64,000 nucleotides of DNA from Thalassolituus sp006212115 (GCF_040372045.1 NZ_BAABWH010000007.1), one strand, 5' to 3'; positions 34,789-42,685 are shown, numbered from the stretch's first letter. Notes: generated by a model not told the origin, from the sequence alone. Numbers and translations: made by a program.

Positions 34789-34884
34789 TTAGTCCTCCGA
34801 TGCCCCATCAGTCAGGCCTGTCGCCAGGTAGCACTGCCCGATCAGGGCCAATGCCTCTATCGTTAATTGCGAGAAAGTCTTCAT
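34789..34884 (-). CDS. possible 31-residue small protein
   Basis: A short frame in the 283-bp gap between paralogue B and the sulfur transporter. It starts with ATG behind a good GAGGT ribosome site 6 bases away and encodes an amphipathic peptide beginning MKTFSQLTIEALALIG with a single Cys. I do not recognise it. The rest of the gap has an AT-rich stretch with a 5-bp inverted repeat GAGAT/ATCTC near 34914-34927 that could be its promoter region. Confidence 0.35.
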   Translation of the reverse strand: MKTFSQLTIEALALIGQCYLATGLTDGASED

Positions 34885-35022
34885 ACCGACACCTCTTCAT
34901 GTTGGTATCTATCGAGATTGATATCTCTAAGTTAAGTACAGTCCCGTCATTTTGAAAGGCAATAAAAGCTACCGGCCTGATAGAGATCAATAATCCCTCT
35001 GGTATGGAGTGACGTTTCTCCG

Positions 35023-35448
35023 CTAATTACTTGTCTTAACCGGTCCAATCAACACATGAGCCAGACGATTACCCACTACCAATGCGCCGACAAACAGGAG
35101 TACGCTCTCATTCCCAGACAGAACATCCACCAACGCAGGCCCCGGACATAGCCCGACCAAGCCCCAGCCGACACCAAACATCACGGCCCCAGTGAGTAAG
35201 CGCATATCAACAACTGACAGGGAAGGCATATGGAAAGCGGATGCGAAAAGCGGTTTAACTCGTCGCTTACTGAATTGAAATGCGACAAAGAAAGTGACTA
35301 CAGCCGCCGCCATCACGGCTATCAGCTCTGGACGCCCCCCCCCAAAAACATCCAGAAATGCGCGGACCTTAGCAGGGTCATTCATGCCTGATATCAGCAA
35401 GCCAAGTCCAAACAACAAACCACTGACGAAAGCGGTGATATAAGTCAT
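35023..35448 (-). CDS. YeeE/YedE-related membrane protein (second half of split sulfur transporter)
   Basis: 141 residues with four hydrophobic segments. Recognisable blocks: FVSGLLFGLGLLISGMNDPAKVRAFLD at the start and FGVGWGLVGLCPGPALV, containing the conserved Cys used in sulfur-compound passage. This is the DUF6691-type partner. ATG 35448 overlaps the upstream gene's stop (ATGA). A longer frame with a 35-residue hydrophilic leader is rejected. It is translated together with the gene at 35445. Confidence 0.88.
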   Translation of the reverse strand: MTYITAFVSGLLFGLGLLISGMNDPAKVRAFLDVFGGGRPELIAVMAAAVVTFFVAFQFSKRRVKPLFASAFHMPSLSVVDMRLLTGAVMFGVGWGLVGLCPGPALVDVLSGNESVLLFVGALVVGNRLAHVLIGPVKTSN

Positions 35449-35855
35449 ATCTGCACCTCCAGAGCCGTCATCACTGCAACCGTGATCACTCCCGCCAACA
35501 TGAAGGTTACTGTTGCCACGGCGGACCGGAACGAAAGACGCCCCATCCCACACACCCCGTGTCCACTGGTACAGCCGTTACCGACATACGTACCAAACCC
35601 GACCAGCAGACCAGCTGCGACAAGCAGGAAAGGCTTATCAGTGATCGAAACCGGTGCCGGATAATCCACCAGTTGCACCATAGGCCATGCCAGCATGAGT
35701 CCCACCAGAAAAGCCCAGGACCAATGTCGATCCGGGTTTCTGAATTGAAAGACACTCGACAAAACACCGGTCATACCACTGATGCGCCCAACCCCCAACC
35801 ACAGAACAGCCGCAGCAAGGCCGATCAGGAGTCCACCAAATATTTCATCCCACAT
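35445..35855 (-). CDS. YeeE/YedE-family membrane protein (first half of split sulfur transporter)
   Basis: 136 residues. Membrane segments at the start (FGGLLIGLAAAVLWLGVGRISGMTG), middle and end, and the family hallmark GNGCTSGHGVCGMGRLSFRS with the conserved Cys residues. Such pairs move thiosulfate or other sulfur compounds and often accompany persulfide detoxification genes. GGAG is 5 bases before ATG 35855; the longer in-frame start at 35927 runs into the divergent gene's upstream region. No rhodanese or persulfide dioxygenase is adjacent here. Confidence 0.9.
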   Translation of the reverse strand: MWDEIFGGLLIGLAAAVLWLGVGRISGMTGVLSSVFQFRNPDRHWSWAFLVGLMLAWPMVQLVDYPAPVSITDKPFLLVAAGLLVGFGTYVGNGCTSGHGVCGMGRLSFRSAVATVTFMLAGVITVAVMTALEVQI

Positions 35856-36015
35856 AACAGCTCCAGAAGGATAAGTATTAAATGACTCTTCCAGCCAGTA
35901 TTTCTGGCCGCGCGAAGTGTATCCCACGCGCCCGTGCTTTGTCCGGTTCTGTTCCTACAGCAATGCACCTATACTGATTGTCTCGCTATACGCTTTGTCT
36001 AAAACAGGAAACATC

Positions 36016-37377
36016 ATGTCTGATTTACTGACACACAGCCAAGAGGGCACACCTCTCTACCTGCTCGAAAAAAACCAGTACAGTAACTGGTTTGAAAGCC
36101 AATCAGAGCCCATCAAAAACTGGCTGATCAACACCGGCTTTAGTGGTAATGGTCACACCACGCTGCCCTCACAGGATGGCGGCCTCGAAGGCGTGTTATG
36201 CGTAGTAGAATCAACCGAAGACTTCTTTGCGTTCGGCCACCTGTCCAGTGCGCTGCCTGCAGGAACCTACCACCCAGAGACCACATTATCGGACAATGCC
36301 TTATTGGCACTGGCATTCGGCTGGGGAGTAGGGGCATATCGCTTCACAAAGTACACCGAAAAGCCGTCAGCCACCGCGATACTGGCACTTGATAGCCCAG
36401 CCATCATCGATGAGGCTTCCCGCCTGATCGAAGCCACTCGACGTGTTCGCGATCTGGTCAACACACCGGCCTCGGACATGATGCCCCAGAATTTGTCGAC
36501 CGCTGTACACGAAATGGCTCAGGAGTTTGGTGCCAGCACCCGCGAAGTTGTTGGTGCAGAGTTACTTGAGCAGAACTATCCAATGATTCACGCAGTGGGT
36601 CGTGCCAGTGAACATGACCCTCGGTTAATCGATATGACGTGGGGTAACCCTGAACATCCCAAAGTGACCCTGGTTGGTAAAGGTATCTGCTTCGACAGTG
36701 GCGGCCTGAACCTCAAACCCGGCGACTCGATGCGACTGATGAAAAAAGATATGGGGGGAGCAGCGCATTCCGTCGGTCTGGCCTACCTCATCATGGCGAA
36801 CCAACTGCCAGTACGCCTGCGATTGCTGATTCCAGCAGCTGAGAACGCAGTCAGTGGTAATGCCTTCCGGCCGGGCGATGTTATTCCAACCCGCAAAGGC
36901 CTGACTGTTGAAATCGACAATACCGATGCTGAAGGTCGACTCGTACTGTGCGATGCCCTCAATGAAGGCGCCAGCGAGAAACCCGACCTGATGATTGATT
37001 TTGCAACACTCACAGGCGCTTGCAGAGTGGCATTGGGCACTGACCTCCCGGGCTTCTTCACCAATCAAAAGCAACTGGCCAGCGATCTTATGCAAGCTGG
37101 TGAGAAAGTCAGCGATCCTGTCTGGAATCTGCCTTTGTTCCGTATGTACAAAGAGGCCCTCCACAGTGAAGTCGCAGACATGGTGAACTCGGTACCGGGG
37201 CCATTTGGTGGGGCGATTACGGCTGCTCTGTATCTCGAAGCCTTTGTTGAAGAAACCCCGTGGGTACATTTCGACGTCATGGCATGGAACCGCCGACCAC
37301 TTCGTGGACGCCCTGTTGGCGGAGAAGCCATGGGAATGCGCGCCATGTTTGAGTACCTGCGCCAGCGCTACCAGTAA
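36016..37377 (+). CDS. M17-family leucyl aminopeptidase
   Basis: Cytosolic dizinc exopeptidase of 453 residues. Metal and catalytic motifs: VGKGICFDSGGLNLKPGDSM (Lys and Asp ligands), KKDMGGAAH, and NTDAEGRLVLCDAL (signature of the family). An N-terminal domain of about 150 residues is reduced compared with PepA. ATG 36016 is used because CAGGA is 6 bases upstream and the longer frame (35917) adds an unlikely leader. It is convergent with the GNAT-like gene, with a shared terminator between them. Confidence 0.95.
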   Translation: MSDLLTHSQEGTPLYLLEKNQYSNWFESQSEPIKNWLINTGFSGNGHTTLPSQDGGLEGVLCVVESTEDFFAFGHLSSALPAGTYHPETTLSDNALLALAFGWGVGAYRFTKYTEKPSATAILALDSPAIIDEASRLIEATRRVRDLVNTPASDMMPQNLSTAVHEMAQEFGASTREVVGAELLEQNYPMIHAVGRASEHDPRLIDMTWGNPEHPKVTLVGKGICFDSGGLNLKPGDSMRLMKKDMGGAAHSVGLAYLIMANQLPVRLRLLIPAAENAVSGNAFRPGDVIPTRKGLTVEIDNTDAEGRLVLCDALNEGASEKPDLMIDFATLTGACRVALGTDLPGFFTNQKQLASDLMQAGEKVSDPVWNLPLFRMYKEALHSEVADMVNSVPGPFGGAITAALYLEAFVEETPWVHFDVMAWNRRPLRGRPVGGEAMGMRAMFEYLRQRYQ

Positions 37378-37390
37378 TATAAGGCGCCAC

Positions 37391-37427
37391 AAAAAAGCCC
37401 GGCGGTGCAAGCACGGCCGGGCTTTGT
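37391..37427 (-). terminator. bidirectional terminator between aminopeptidase and GNAT-like gene
   Basis: A 10-bp stem AAAGCCCGGC/GCCGGGCTTT with a 12-nt loop. On the minus strand it ends in six T, serving the gene at 37445; on the plus strand the T-tract is short (three T). Confidence 0.88.
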
Positions 37428-37444
37428 CAGGAGTTCACAAGCAC

Positions 37445-38311
37445 TCAGGCAGTTTTACTGTCTGATTCCTTGTTGTAGATATCATCAACAGTAACCTCAA
37501 CGTTCTCAGGTTTGTGGTTTACTGCAGCAGAGCTGGCCTGCTTCTGGGTCTTACGTGTTCCTTTCTTGAACAGAGTACGACGAGCGTCCAGAACAACCCG
37601 TCCAAACGAACCCCAGTCCATTGAGCCAACACAGGCCATTTCATCACCCTGCGCCCAACCTGGGTTACGGCTTTCAAAGAAAGCAATCTTAGGTACTGCG
37701 CGCTCTTTTTCGGTGATCGGCGTCACGAAGTCAGACAGAGCACACGCATCATCACCGAAGTCGAGCAAACCGGTCTCACGGTTCAGCGCGCCTGGGAAAA
37801 TGTTCTCTGCAGCCCTGAATGCCACTTCCTTCAGGTGTGGATCATCACCATCAATGTTCGGGTAATACTTGTAGAAGTTATTGGCCAGAATCAGGTATGT
37901 ACGGTAACCCATAGAAATCAGGAACCAGTACATTGGCAGTGTTGGGTGACGCAAACGCTCAGACAGCAGCCAGCGGAAGAAAGACTGCGGGAACGCCGAG
38001 GTACCCCAGTACTCTTTCGACATAACAGTATCGCCACTAAACAGGATGCGAGTAGGCTTACCATCAACGTCAATAGTACGAGCTACACCAGTCGAAAAAC
38101 CAACCACTTTGCCATCGGTTTTACGCTTAGCAATGTGAGCGCCCGTCTTATTGGAAAAATCCTCGAGGAACTGCTCAAAAGGCGTGTTCTGATAATATAC
38201 CTTGAACAACTCGTACATACCCAGGCACTCGTCCAGGGTAATGTCTTCGCGTTTTTTGAAACGCATTTTGATAGGCGGCAGTTTTTTCTGCGCCGCTTTG
38301 TTGGCTGACAT
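37445..38311 (-). CDS. hypothetical protein with GNAT-like N-terminal half
   Basis: 288 residues, function unknown. The first 150 residues look like an acyl-CoA N-acyltransferase fold: LGMYELFKVYYQNTPFEQFLEDFSNKTG, VVGFSTGVARTIDVDGKPTRILFSGDTVM, then SAFPQSFFRWLLSERLR. The rest contains conserved-looking aromatic and Gly blocks (MDWGSFGRVVLDARR) and ends with a low-complexity Lys/Ser tail. No signal peptide or membrane segment. AGGAG is 8 bases before the ATG. The fold assignment is inference from the strand pattern and could be wrong. Confidence 0.7.
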   Translation of the reverse strand: MSANKAAQKKLPPIKMRFKKREDITLDECLGMYELFKVYYQNTPFEQFLEDFSNKTGAHIAKRKTDGKVVGFSTGVARTIDVDGKPTRILFSGDTVMSKEYWGTSAFPQSFFRWLLSERLRHPTLPMYWFLISMGYRTYLILANNFYKYYPNIDGDDPHLKEVAFRAAENIFPGALNRETGLLDFGDDACALSDFVTPITEKERAVPKIAFFESRNPGWAQGDEMACVGSMDWGSFGRVVLDARRTLFKKGTRKTQKQASSAAVNHKPENVEVTVDDIYNKESDSKTA

Positions 38312-38722
38312 AGTGAGAACTCCTGACCCTTTTTAGGGCTCAATTATTTTTAATTCACGCAGTGTCAGGCAGTCCCTACAGAATGTCCCGTTACGACAAC
38401 AAAAATAATAAAAGAGATAAGAGCACCACCACCTCAGGATTACCGGATGAAAGGCAAGTAAGACGTAGTGTGTTTAATATTTATTATTATTGTGTCGGTC
38501 GGGCAGGGAGCTCTCCTACTCCCGTAATCCGGCGTAAGCATGAACCGAACTACCCTTCCTGACGCCATCTCATGGATGGCAACAGTTAACAGACGTTTCT
38601 TATTGAGAAATCTGTCTATTAAATCTGTATAGTGGAGTGTACGCCGATTTGACTCGCAGCCAATGGGTAAAATGAGCCACGCCCCTATTGGCTCATTTTG
38701 TTACATATATTTATGACTAAAG
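38312..38722. other. 411-bp gene-free region with inverted repeats
   Basis: No convincing gene on either strand. It is AT-rich in its left half and holds GCCATC-TCATG-GATGGC (38564-38580), a distant inverted pair GGATTAC(C)GG / CC-GTAATCC (about 38436 and 38522), a short GGGAG/CTCCC pair, CCCT-TTTT-AGGG at 38327-38338 next to the start of the GNAT-like gene, and a terminator at its right end. A weak TTGAGA/TATAGT pair (38604 and 38629, 19-bp spacer) lies on the plus strand with no gene behind it. The left part is the leader/promoter of the GNAT-like gene; the rest may encode an RNA. Confidence 0.45.
38669..38699 (-). terminator. terminator of the carbonic anhydrase gene (possibly bidirectional)
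   Basis: An 11-bp perfect stem AAAATGAGCCA/TGGCTCATTTT with a 9-nt loop, located 24 bp after the carbonic anhydrase stop. It has only four T on each side. Confidence 0.8.
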
Positions 38723-39382
38723 TCACTTCAGCTCTGCTATCTCAGTCTGGTAGCGATCTTCAAACTCCAGAAAGCATGTACCGCTTTGTGATGACGAGCG
38801 GATTCCACCCGTTTCGATGTTGTATACCCAGCCATGAATCTCGACTTTTCCTGTCGCTAACTTCGCCGCTACTACCGGGTGGGTTCGCAGGTGCTGTACC
38901 TGCTGCAGTACGTTTTCTTCGATCGCTTCATTCAGGTGCTCATGGCCGAGGCAAGCGCCGCTATTGATGCCATTTCTTTCGCGAACAATCTCCATCGCAG
39001 ACCGACAGTGGCCGAGCCATTCCTTTACATGCGGCAGGCCATTGAGCCCATCCATGTCTAAGGCCCCTTTCACCGCTCCGCAATCGGTGTGACCACACAC
39101 GATAATGTGACGAACACCCAACACAGCGACAGCATACTCAATTGACGCGGTCATACCGCCCGTTTCATTAGAATGAGGAGGAATCACGTTACCGGCATTG
39201 CGACAAATGAATAAGTCACCCGGGTCAGAACCCGTCAGCAGGTTAGGATCGATACGAGAGTCCGAGCAGGTAATGAACAACACCTCTGGGCTTTGGCCGC
39301 CCGCGAGAGTACCAAACAAATCCTTTCGCTCAGGATAAACGTGGTTACGGAAATTGAGCACACCCTTAATTACATCTTTCAC
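38723..39382 (-). CDS. beta-class carbonic anhydrase
   Basis: Zinc enzyme interconverting CO2 and bicarbonate in the cytosol. Zinc ligands and partners: ITCSDSRIDP (Cys, Asp, Arg), CGHTDCGAVKG (His, Cys), and the FICRNAGNVIPP block. GTG 39382 is chosen as start: AGAGGT lies 6 bases upstream and the protein then begins with KDVIKGVLNFR, as relatives do (219 residues). Upstream ATGs at 39397 and 39457 lack ribosome sites. Divergent from a LysR gene; the 87-bp gap holds nested inverted repeats, suggesting regulation by that protein. Confidence 0.93.
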   Translation of the reverse strand: MKDVIKGVLNFRNHVYPERKDLFGTLAGGQSPEVLFITCSDSRIDPNLLTGSDPGDLFICRNAGNVIPPHSNETGGMTASIEYAVAVLGVRHIIVCGHTDCGAVKGALDMDGLNGLPHVKEWLGHCRSAMEIVRERNGINSGACLGHEHLNEAIEENVLQQVQHLRTHPVVAAKLATGKVEIHGWVYNIETGGIRSSSQSGTCFLEFEDRYQTEIAELK

Positions 39383-39434
39383 AATCGTACCTCTCATCAC
39401 TTGTGGCGAAGGATACAGCACAGAACACCGTTCG

Positions 39435-39468
39435 CATAATTGGTATACACTGACCAACTATGATTATG
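39435..39468. promoter_or_regulatory. nested inverted repeats between carbonic anhydrase and LysR genes
   Basis: CATAAT (39435-39440) mirrors ATTATG (39463-39468), and inside it TTGGT (39440-39444) mirrors ACCAA (39453-39457). LysR-type regulators bind such dyads in the divergent gap; this one ends directly before the LysR start codon. Binding is inferred. Confidence 0.55.
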
Positions 39469-39469
39469 T

Positions 39470-40459
39470 ATGACAGACTTCCCCATGCCTTTATCAGTTC
39501 ATAAACTTGCCAGTCGCCTGACCTTTCGTCAGCTGCAGGTATATAAAGCAGTCTATGATCTAAGGAGTTACAGCCAGGCAGGGGATCTTCTGGGCCTCAC
39601 CCAACCCGCTGTCAGCAGTCAGGTCCGTCAACTCGAGCAAGCCTTGGGTATTCCGCTATTTGAATACATTGGTCGTAAGCTCTATACAACCGCTGCAGGC
39701 GAGCGCATGCATGAGGCTGTTGTAGGCATCTTTGCTCAGATACAGTCGCTTCAGACAGAGCTCGCCGCTCTGGAGGGGCGAGTCGCGGGCGACCTGCGGA
39801 TAACGGCGGTGAATACCGCTCAATACGTTATTCCTTATCTGCTACGTCCGTTTATTGACCGCAACCCGGATGTCAGGATCAGCGTGATGGTTGTGAACAG
39901 AGCAACGGCTATTGAGCGGCTCAGTAACAACCTCGACGACCTCGTCATTATGGGTATGGTTCCGGACGGCAAAGGGTTGGTCTCCATTCCATTTCTGGAA
40001 AATGAGCTGATCGCCGTCGCCCCTGCAGAGCACCCCTTACTTCGACAACCTTCTGTCACTGCCGAAGATTTTCTGAATAGCCAGCTATTAATGCGGGAAG
40101 CAGGCTCAGGCAGTCGCCTTGCTCTGGAAGTTCATTGTCATGAAAAGCGCCTTAAGATATCCGACCCCATTATTCTGGGCTCGAACGATGCCATCAAACA
40201 CGCTGTGATTGCGGGTCTCGGTGTTGCCGTACTCCCAAAATTAAGCATATTGCCGGAATTACAGCTTGGCACTTTGCAAAACCTCGATATTGAACACTTC
40301 CCACTTCGTCGTAGCTGGTGTCTGGTGCATCCGGCAAATAAAAATCTGACTCCGGCGGCGCGGGCTTTCATTGAGCATATCCAAAAGAATACTGAGGAAA
40401 TTTCTCAACTTTTCGACAAACAGAGTCACTACTTCCCCAGTAAAAAAGTATCGACTTAA
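39470..40459 (+). CDS. LysR-family transcriptional regulator
   Basis: 329 residues: N-terminal winged helix (LTFRQLQVYKAVYDLRSYSQAGDLLGLTQPAVSSQVRQLEQALGIPLFEYIGRKLYTT), then the two-lobed effector domain (GDLRITAVNTAQYVIPYLLRPF, GLVSIPFLENELIAVAP, GSNDAIKHAVIAGLGVAVLP). The helix and domain order resemble CbbR/RbcR-type regulators, which fits its divergent position next to carbonic anhydrase: a CO2- or carbon-flux-responsive activator is a reasonable guess. ATG at 39470 or 39485; neither has a clear ribosome site. Its stop overlaps the convergent next gene by 4 bp. Confidence 0.92.
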   Translation: MTDFPMPLSVHKLASRLTFRQLQVYKAVYDLRSYSQAGDLLGLTQPAVSSQVRQLEQALGIPLFEYIGRKLYTTAAGERMHEAVVGIFAQIQSLQTELAALEGRVAGDLRITAVNTAQYVIPYLLRPFIDRNPDVRISVMVVNRATAIERLSNNLDDLVIMGMVPDGKGLVSIPFLENELIAVAPAEHPLLRQPSVTAEDFLNSQLLMREAGSGSRLALEVHCHEKRLKISDPIILGSNDAIKHAVIAGLGVAVLPKLSILPELQLGTLQNLDIEHFPLRRSWCLVHPANKNLTPAARAFIEHIQKNTEEISQLFDKQSHYFPSKKVST

Positions 40460-40971
40460 GGCAGCTTGAACATCTCTGCCGATTGCGGAATTGCCCGCCA
40501 GATAAGGCGTCCATGACGTACATGGAATACGCCAGCACGTTGCCAGCGCGTACCAGATGCCATGCGATTGCGAATGCCTTTACGCCATAAAGACACAACA
40601 CCCCACAGAGAAGCTGGCCCCATGAAGTGCCAGGCAGAGCTATAACCCAGGCCGAATCGGCCATAAAGCATGCGCTCTGGATCGTGGTAAAAGTGCAGGT
40701 TCTCTGCGCCACCTACCACCTCTAACCATGCATCACGTACAGCAATATTCCCATGCGTCACAATGACTACGGCGACGTCAGTATGCTCCGCAGCCCAGGT
40801 ATTACTGAACTTTATGTCGCGCTCAGCGAAAGGACAGCCGACATGGCGGACGAACACAAACAATACATCGGGAAAATGCGCAAGTTCTTCTGGAATACAG
40901 ACCTCATCCCCCGAAGCGGGAATATCTGTCACCACTTGCCTGAGAGGCTTACTCAGAAATATCGTATTCAT
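40456..40971 (-). CDS. peroxiredoxin-like (AhpC/TSA, PRXL2-like) protein
   Basis: 171 residues with a thioredoxin-fold pattern: PDVLFVFVRHVGCPFAERDI carries a single Cys at the peroxidatic position, VAVVIVTHGN follows, and LHFYHDPERMLYGRFGLGYSSAW matches the DUF/SelL-like C-terminal part (LWRKGIRNRMASGTRWQRAGVFHV). The function is presumed redox. ATG 40971 is only 4 bases after the T-run of the efpL terminator on the same strand, with no room for a normal ribosome site; GTG 40932 behind CAGG is an alternative start. Convergent with the LysR gene. Confidence 0.82.
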   Translation of the reverse strand: MNTIFLSKPLRQVVTDIPASGDEVCIPEELAHFPDVLFVFVRHVGCPFAERDIKFSNTWAAEHTDVAVVIVTHGNIAVRDAWLEVVGGAENLHFYHDPERMLYGRFGLGYSSAWHFMGPASLWGVVSLWRKGIRNRMASGTRWQRAGVFHVRHGRLIWRAIPQSAEMFKLP

Positions 40972-40975
40972 ATAC

Positions 40976-41000
40976 AAAAAAAGCCCGGAAAACCGGGCTT
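40976..41000 (-). terminator. intrinsic terminator of efpL
   Basis: The stem AAGCCCGG/CCGGGCTT with a 4-nt loop is followed on the minus strand by a run of seven T (two from the stem), 16 bp after the efpL stop. The next ATG begins 4 nt after the T-run. Confidence 0.92.
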
Positions 41001-41016
41001 AGTATCGTTAACTGGA

Positions 41017-41586
41017 TCAGTTTGCGCGACCAGTAAACTTACTCTCGTCGGTGTTAACCTTGATACGGTCACCTTCGGCAATGTGCTCCGGTACCTGGAC
41101 AACCAACCCAGTTGACAGGGTTGCTGGCTTAGTACGAGAAGTCGCAGAAGCTCCCTTCATTGCAGGCGCTGTTTCAACAATAACCAACTCGACGATAGTC
41201 GGTAAATCTACACCGACCGCCGACTCATTTAATACGACAACCTGCAGACCCTGAGTCTCTTCATTGATAAACAGAACCTCGTCGGCAATCGACTCTTTGT
41301 TCAGGGGATACATGGTGAAGTCTTCTGAGTCCATGAAGTTGTACTCATCGCCATCAACATAGGACAACGTAACCGGGCGGCGAACCAGATCGGCAAGATT
41401 CAACATATCGCTGTCTTTAAACGATTCGTCCAGCTTCGCTCCGGTGACGACATCGTACATACGCATGCGATAAATGGACCCACCGGCACGACCTTGTGGT
41501 ACCGAACGCTCGATGTCCTTCACGAAGTACACACTGCCGTTGTACTCAACCGCAGCATTCTTTTTGATCTCACTGGCCTTTGGCAT
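41017..41586 (-). CDS. efpL: elongation factor P-like protein EfpL (YeiP)
   Basis: Ribosome-binding factor that relieves stalling at certain proline and non-proline motifs. The 189-residue protein follows E. coli YeiP: MPKASEIKKNAAVEYNGSVYFVKDIE, the domain I loop SVPQGRAGGSIYRMR, YVDGDEYNFMDSEDFTMYPL, IVETAPAMKGASATSRTKPATLSTG, and GDRIKVNTDESKFTGRAN. The loop tip carries Arg rather than the Lys that is beta-lysylated in canonical EF-P, which marks the EfpL subfamily. A canonical EF-P gene should exist elsewhere. Confidence 0.95.
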   Translation of the reverse strand: MPKASEIKKNAAVEYNGSVYFVKDIERSVPQGRAGGSIYRMRMYDVVTGAKLDESFKDSDMLNLADLVRRPVTLSYVDGDEYNFMDSEDFTMYPLNKESIADEVLFINEETQGLQVVVLNESAVGVDLPTIVELVIVETAPAMKGASATSRTKPATLSTGLVVQVPEHIAEGDRIKVNTDESKFTGRAN

Positions 41587-41657
41587 GCAAATTAGCTCTT
41601 AATAAACAAATTTTAGAGCGTGAGATTACACCAAGCGGATAAAGAAGCAAGCGCGAG

Positions 41658-41903
41658 TCATGTTTGCTTCGTCGTCCCATCAGAGCGCGCGCATGAAGGG
41701 CAAAGGCAGGCCTTTCCTCGCTGAGAATCACGAATCCGCTTCAGGATTTCAGGGTTAATTGTTTCGGTCATACACCAGCATTGGGTGTCGAATGAGCCCG
41801 AGGCTGCGGGCTGACAGCGGTTGTCAGCGCCACACAACGGGCAACGGTGCTCACGCAGAGGGGTAATTGCATGAGACTTATGAGAGGTACGCGAATCAGT
41901 CAT
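41658..41903 (-). CDS. cysteine-rich CWC family protein
   Basis: 81 residues, essentially the cysteine-rich CWC motif: CPLCGADNRC, FDTQCWCMTETINPEILKRI and ACLCPSCAR. Eight cysteines suggest zinc binding; the role is unknown in the family. ATG 41903 is chosen over an in-frame start 36 bases upstream because the extra residues are not typical; no strong ribosome site exists for either. It lies between efpL and a beta-barrel gene on the same strand. Confidence 0.85.
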   Translation of the reverse strand: MTDSRTSHKSHAITPLREHRCPLCGADNRCQPAASGSFDTQCWCMTETINPEILKRIRDSQRGKACLCPSCARSDGTTKQT

Positions 41904-41961
41904 AGCCAAAGCATACCCCAGAGCGTGTGCCCGCAACACAGCACCACAATTCTGAAGTCGC

Positions 41962-42471
41962 TCAGAAGTTCACCGCCAGACCCACACCAAGAGCATCCAG
42001 TTCTACATCATCGTCGTCTATGTAATTCATATACTCGGCGTTAACTTCTAATCGCTCATTGATGTTGAAGTCTGCGCCAATCCCCATAGAAAGGCCCATC
42101 TCATCGTCCGAATCACTGAAGGCGCCATTATCATAGCTGTAATCCGCACGGGTGATGCCGACGATAGCATATGGAAAAAATACATCAGATAAGGCAATAC
42201 CCCCACGTACGTAACCACCCAGCAGGCTGTCCAGCTCTACGCCATCGTCATCCAGGCCAAAACCAGCACGAACCTCACCGGAAAAGTTCTCATTGATATA
42301 CATACCCAAACGACCATATGGCATGGTGACGTCGTTGTTGTCTCCCAGCTCAGCCATTCCGAGCCCACCACCCGCATACATCGCACGGTCTGCCATTACT
42401 GGAGCAGCACACGCGCCAGCGATACCAAGGACTGCCATTTTCTTTGTCAGTGTGTTCATGACCATTTTCAT
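41962..42471 (-). CDS. small outer-membrane beta-barrel protein
   Basis: 169 residues. Signal peptide (KKMAVLGIAGACAAPVMA) and then alternating-polarity strands, many Gly and acidic residues (DDDGVELDSLLGG, DDDDVELDALGVG), and a terminal Phe (AVNF) as needed for BAM recognition. It resembles OmpX/opacity-type eight-stranded barrels. GGAG is 9 bases before the ATG. A single-gene unit behind a 214-bp AT-rich gap that contains the ahpF terminator at its far end. Confidence 0.85.
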   Translation of the reverse strand: MKMVMNTLTKKMAVLGIAGACAAPVMADRAMYAGGGLGMAELGDNNDVTMPYGRLGMYINENFSGEVRAGFGLDDDGVELDSLLGGYVRGGIALSDVFFPYAIVGITRADYSYDNGAFSDSDDEMGLSMGIGADFNINERLEVNAEYMNYIDDDDVELDALGVGLAVNF

Positions 42472-42586
42472 AAAAATATCTCCGTATTAAAAAGCGAGTA
42501 TGTAATCGGAGAGCTCATGTAAAAAATAGTTCGAATTATATTTTTTGAACTTTCAGGAACTTTATTTAGTTTGAATCAGCACGCAT

Positions 42587-42622
42587 AAAAAAAGCCGCAA
42601 AGACTCCATGTCTTGCGGCCTT
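42587..42622 (-). terminator. intrinsic terminator of ahpF
   Basis: The stem GCCGCAAGAC/GTCTTTGCGGC (one bulged T) with a 5-nt loop is followed on the minus strand by seven T, 64 bp after the ahpF stop. Confidence 0.9.
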
Positions 42623-42685
42623 TTATTCCTCTGTTAATTCAGAGGACGACCACCCGTTAAAGTGGCCAGGGTGCTTAAATTAAAA

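Noticed and set aside
34808..34990. 60-residue minus-strand frame in the 283-bp gap
   Set aside because: It has no ribosome site and low-complexity content; a different, shorter frame with GAGGT is better supported.
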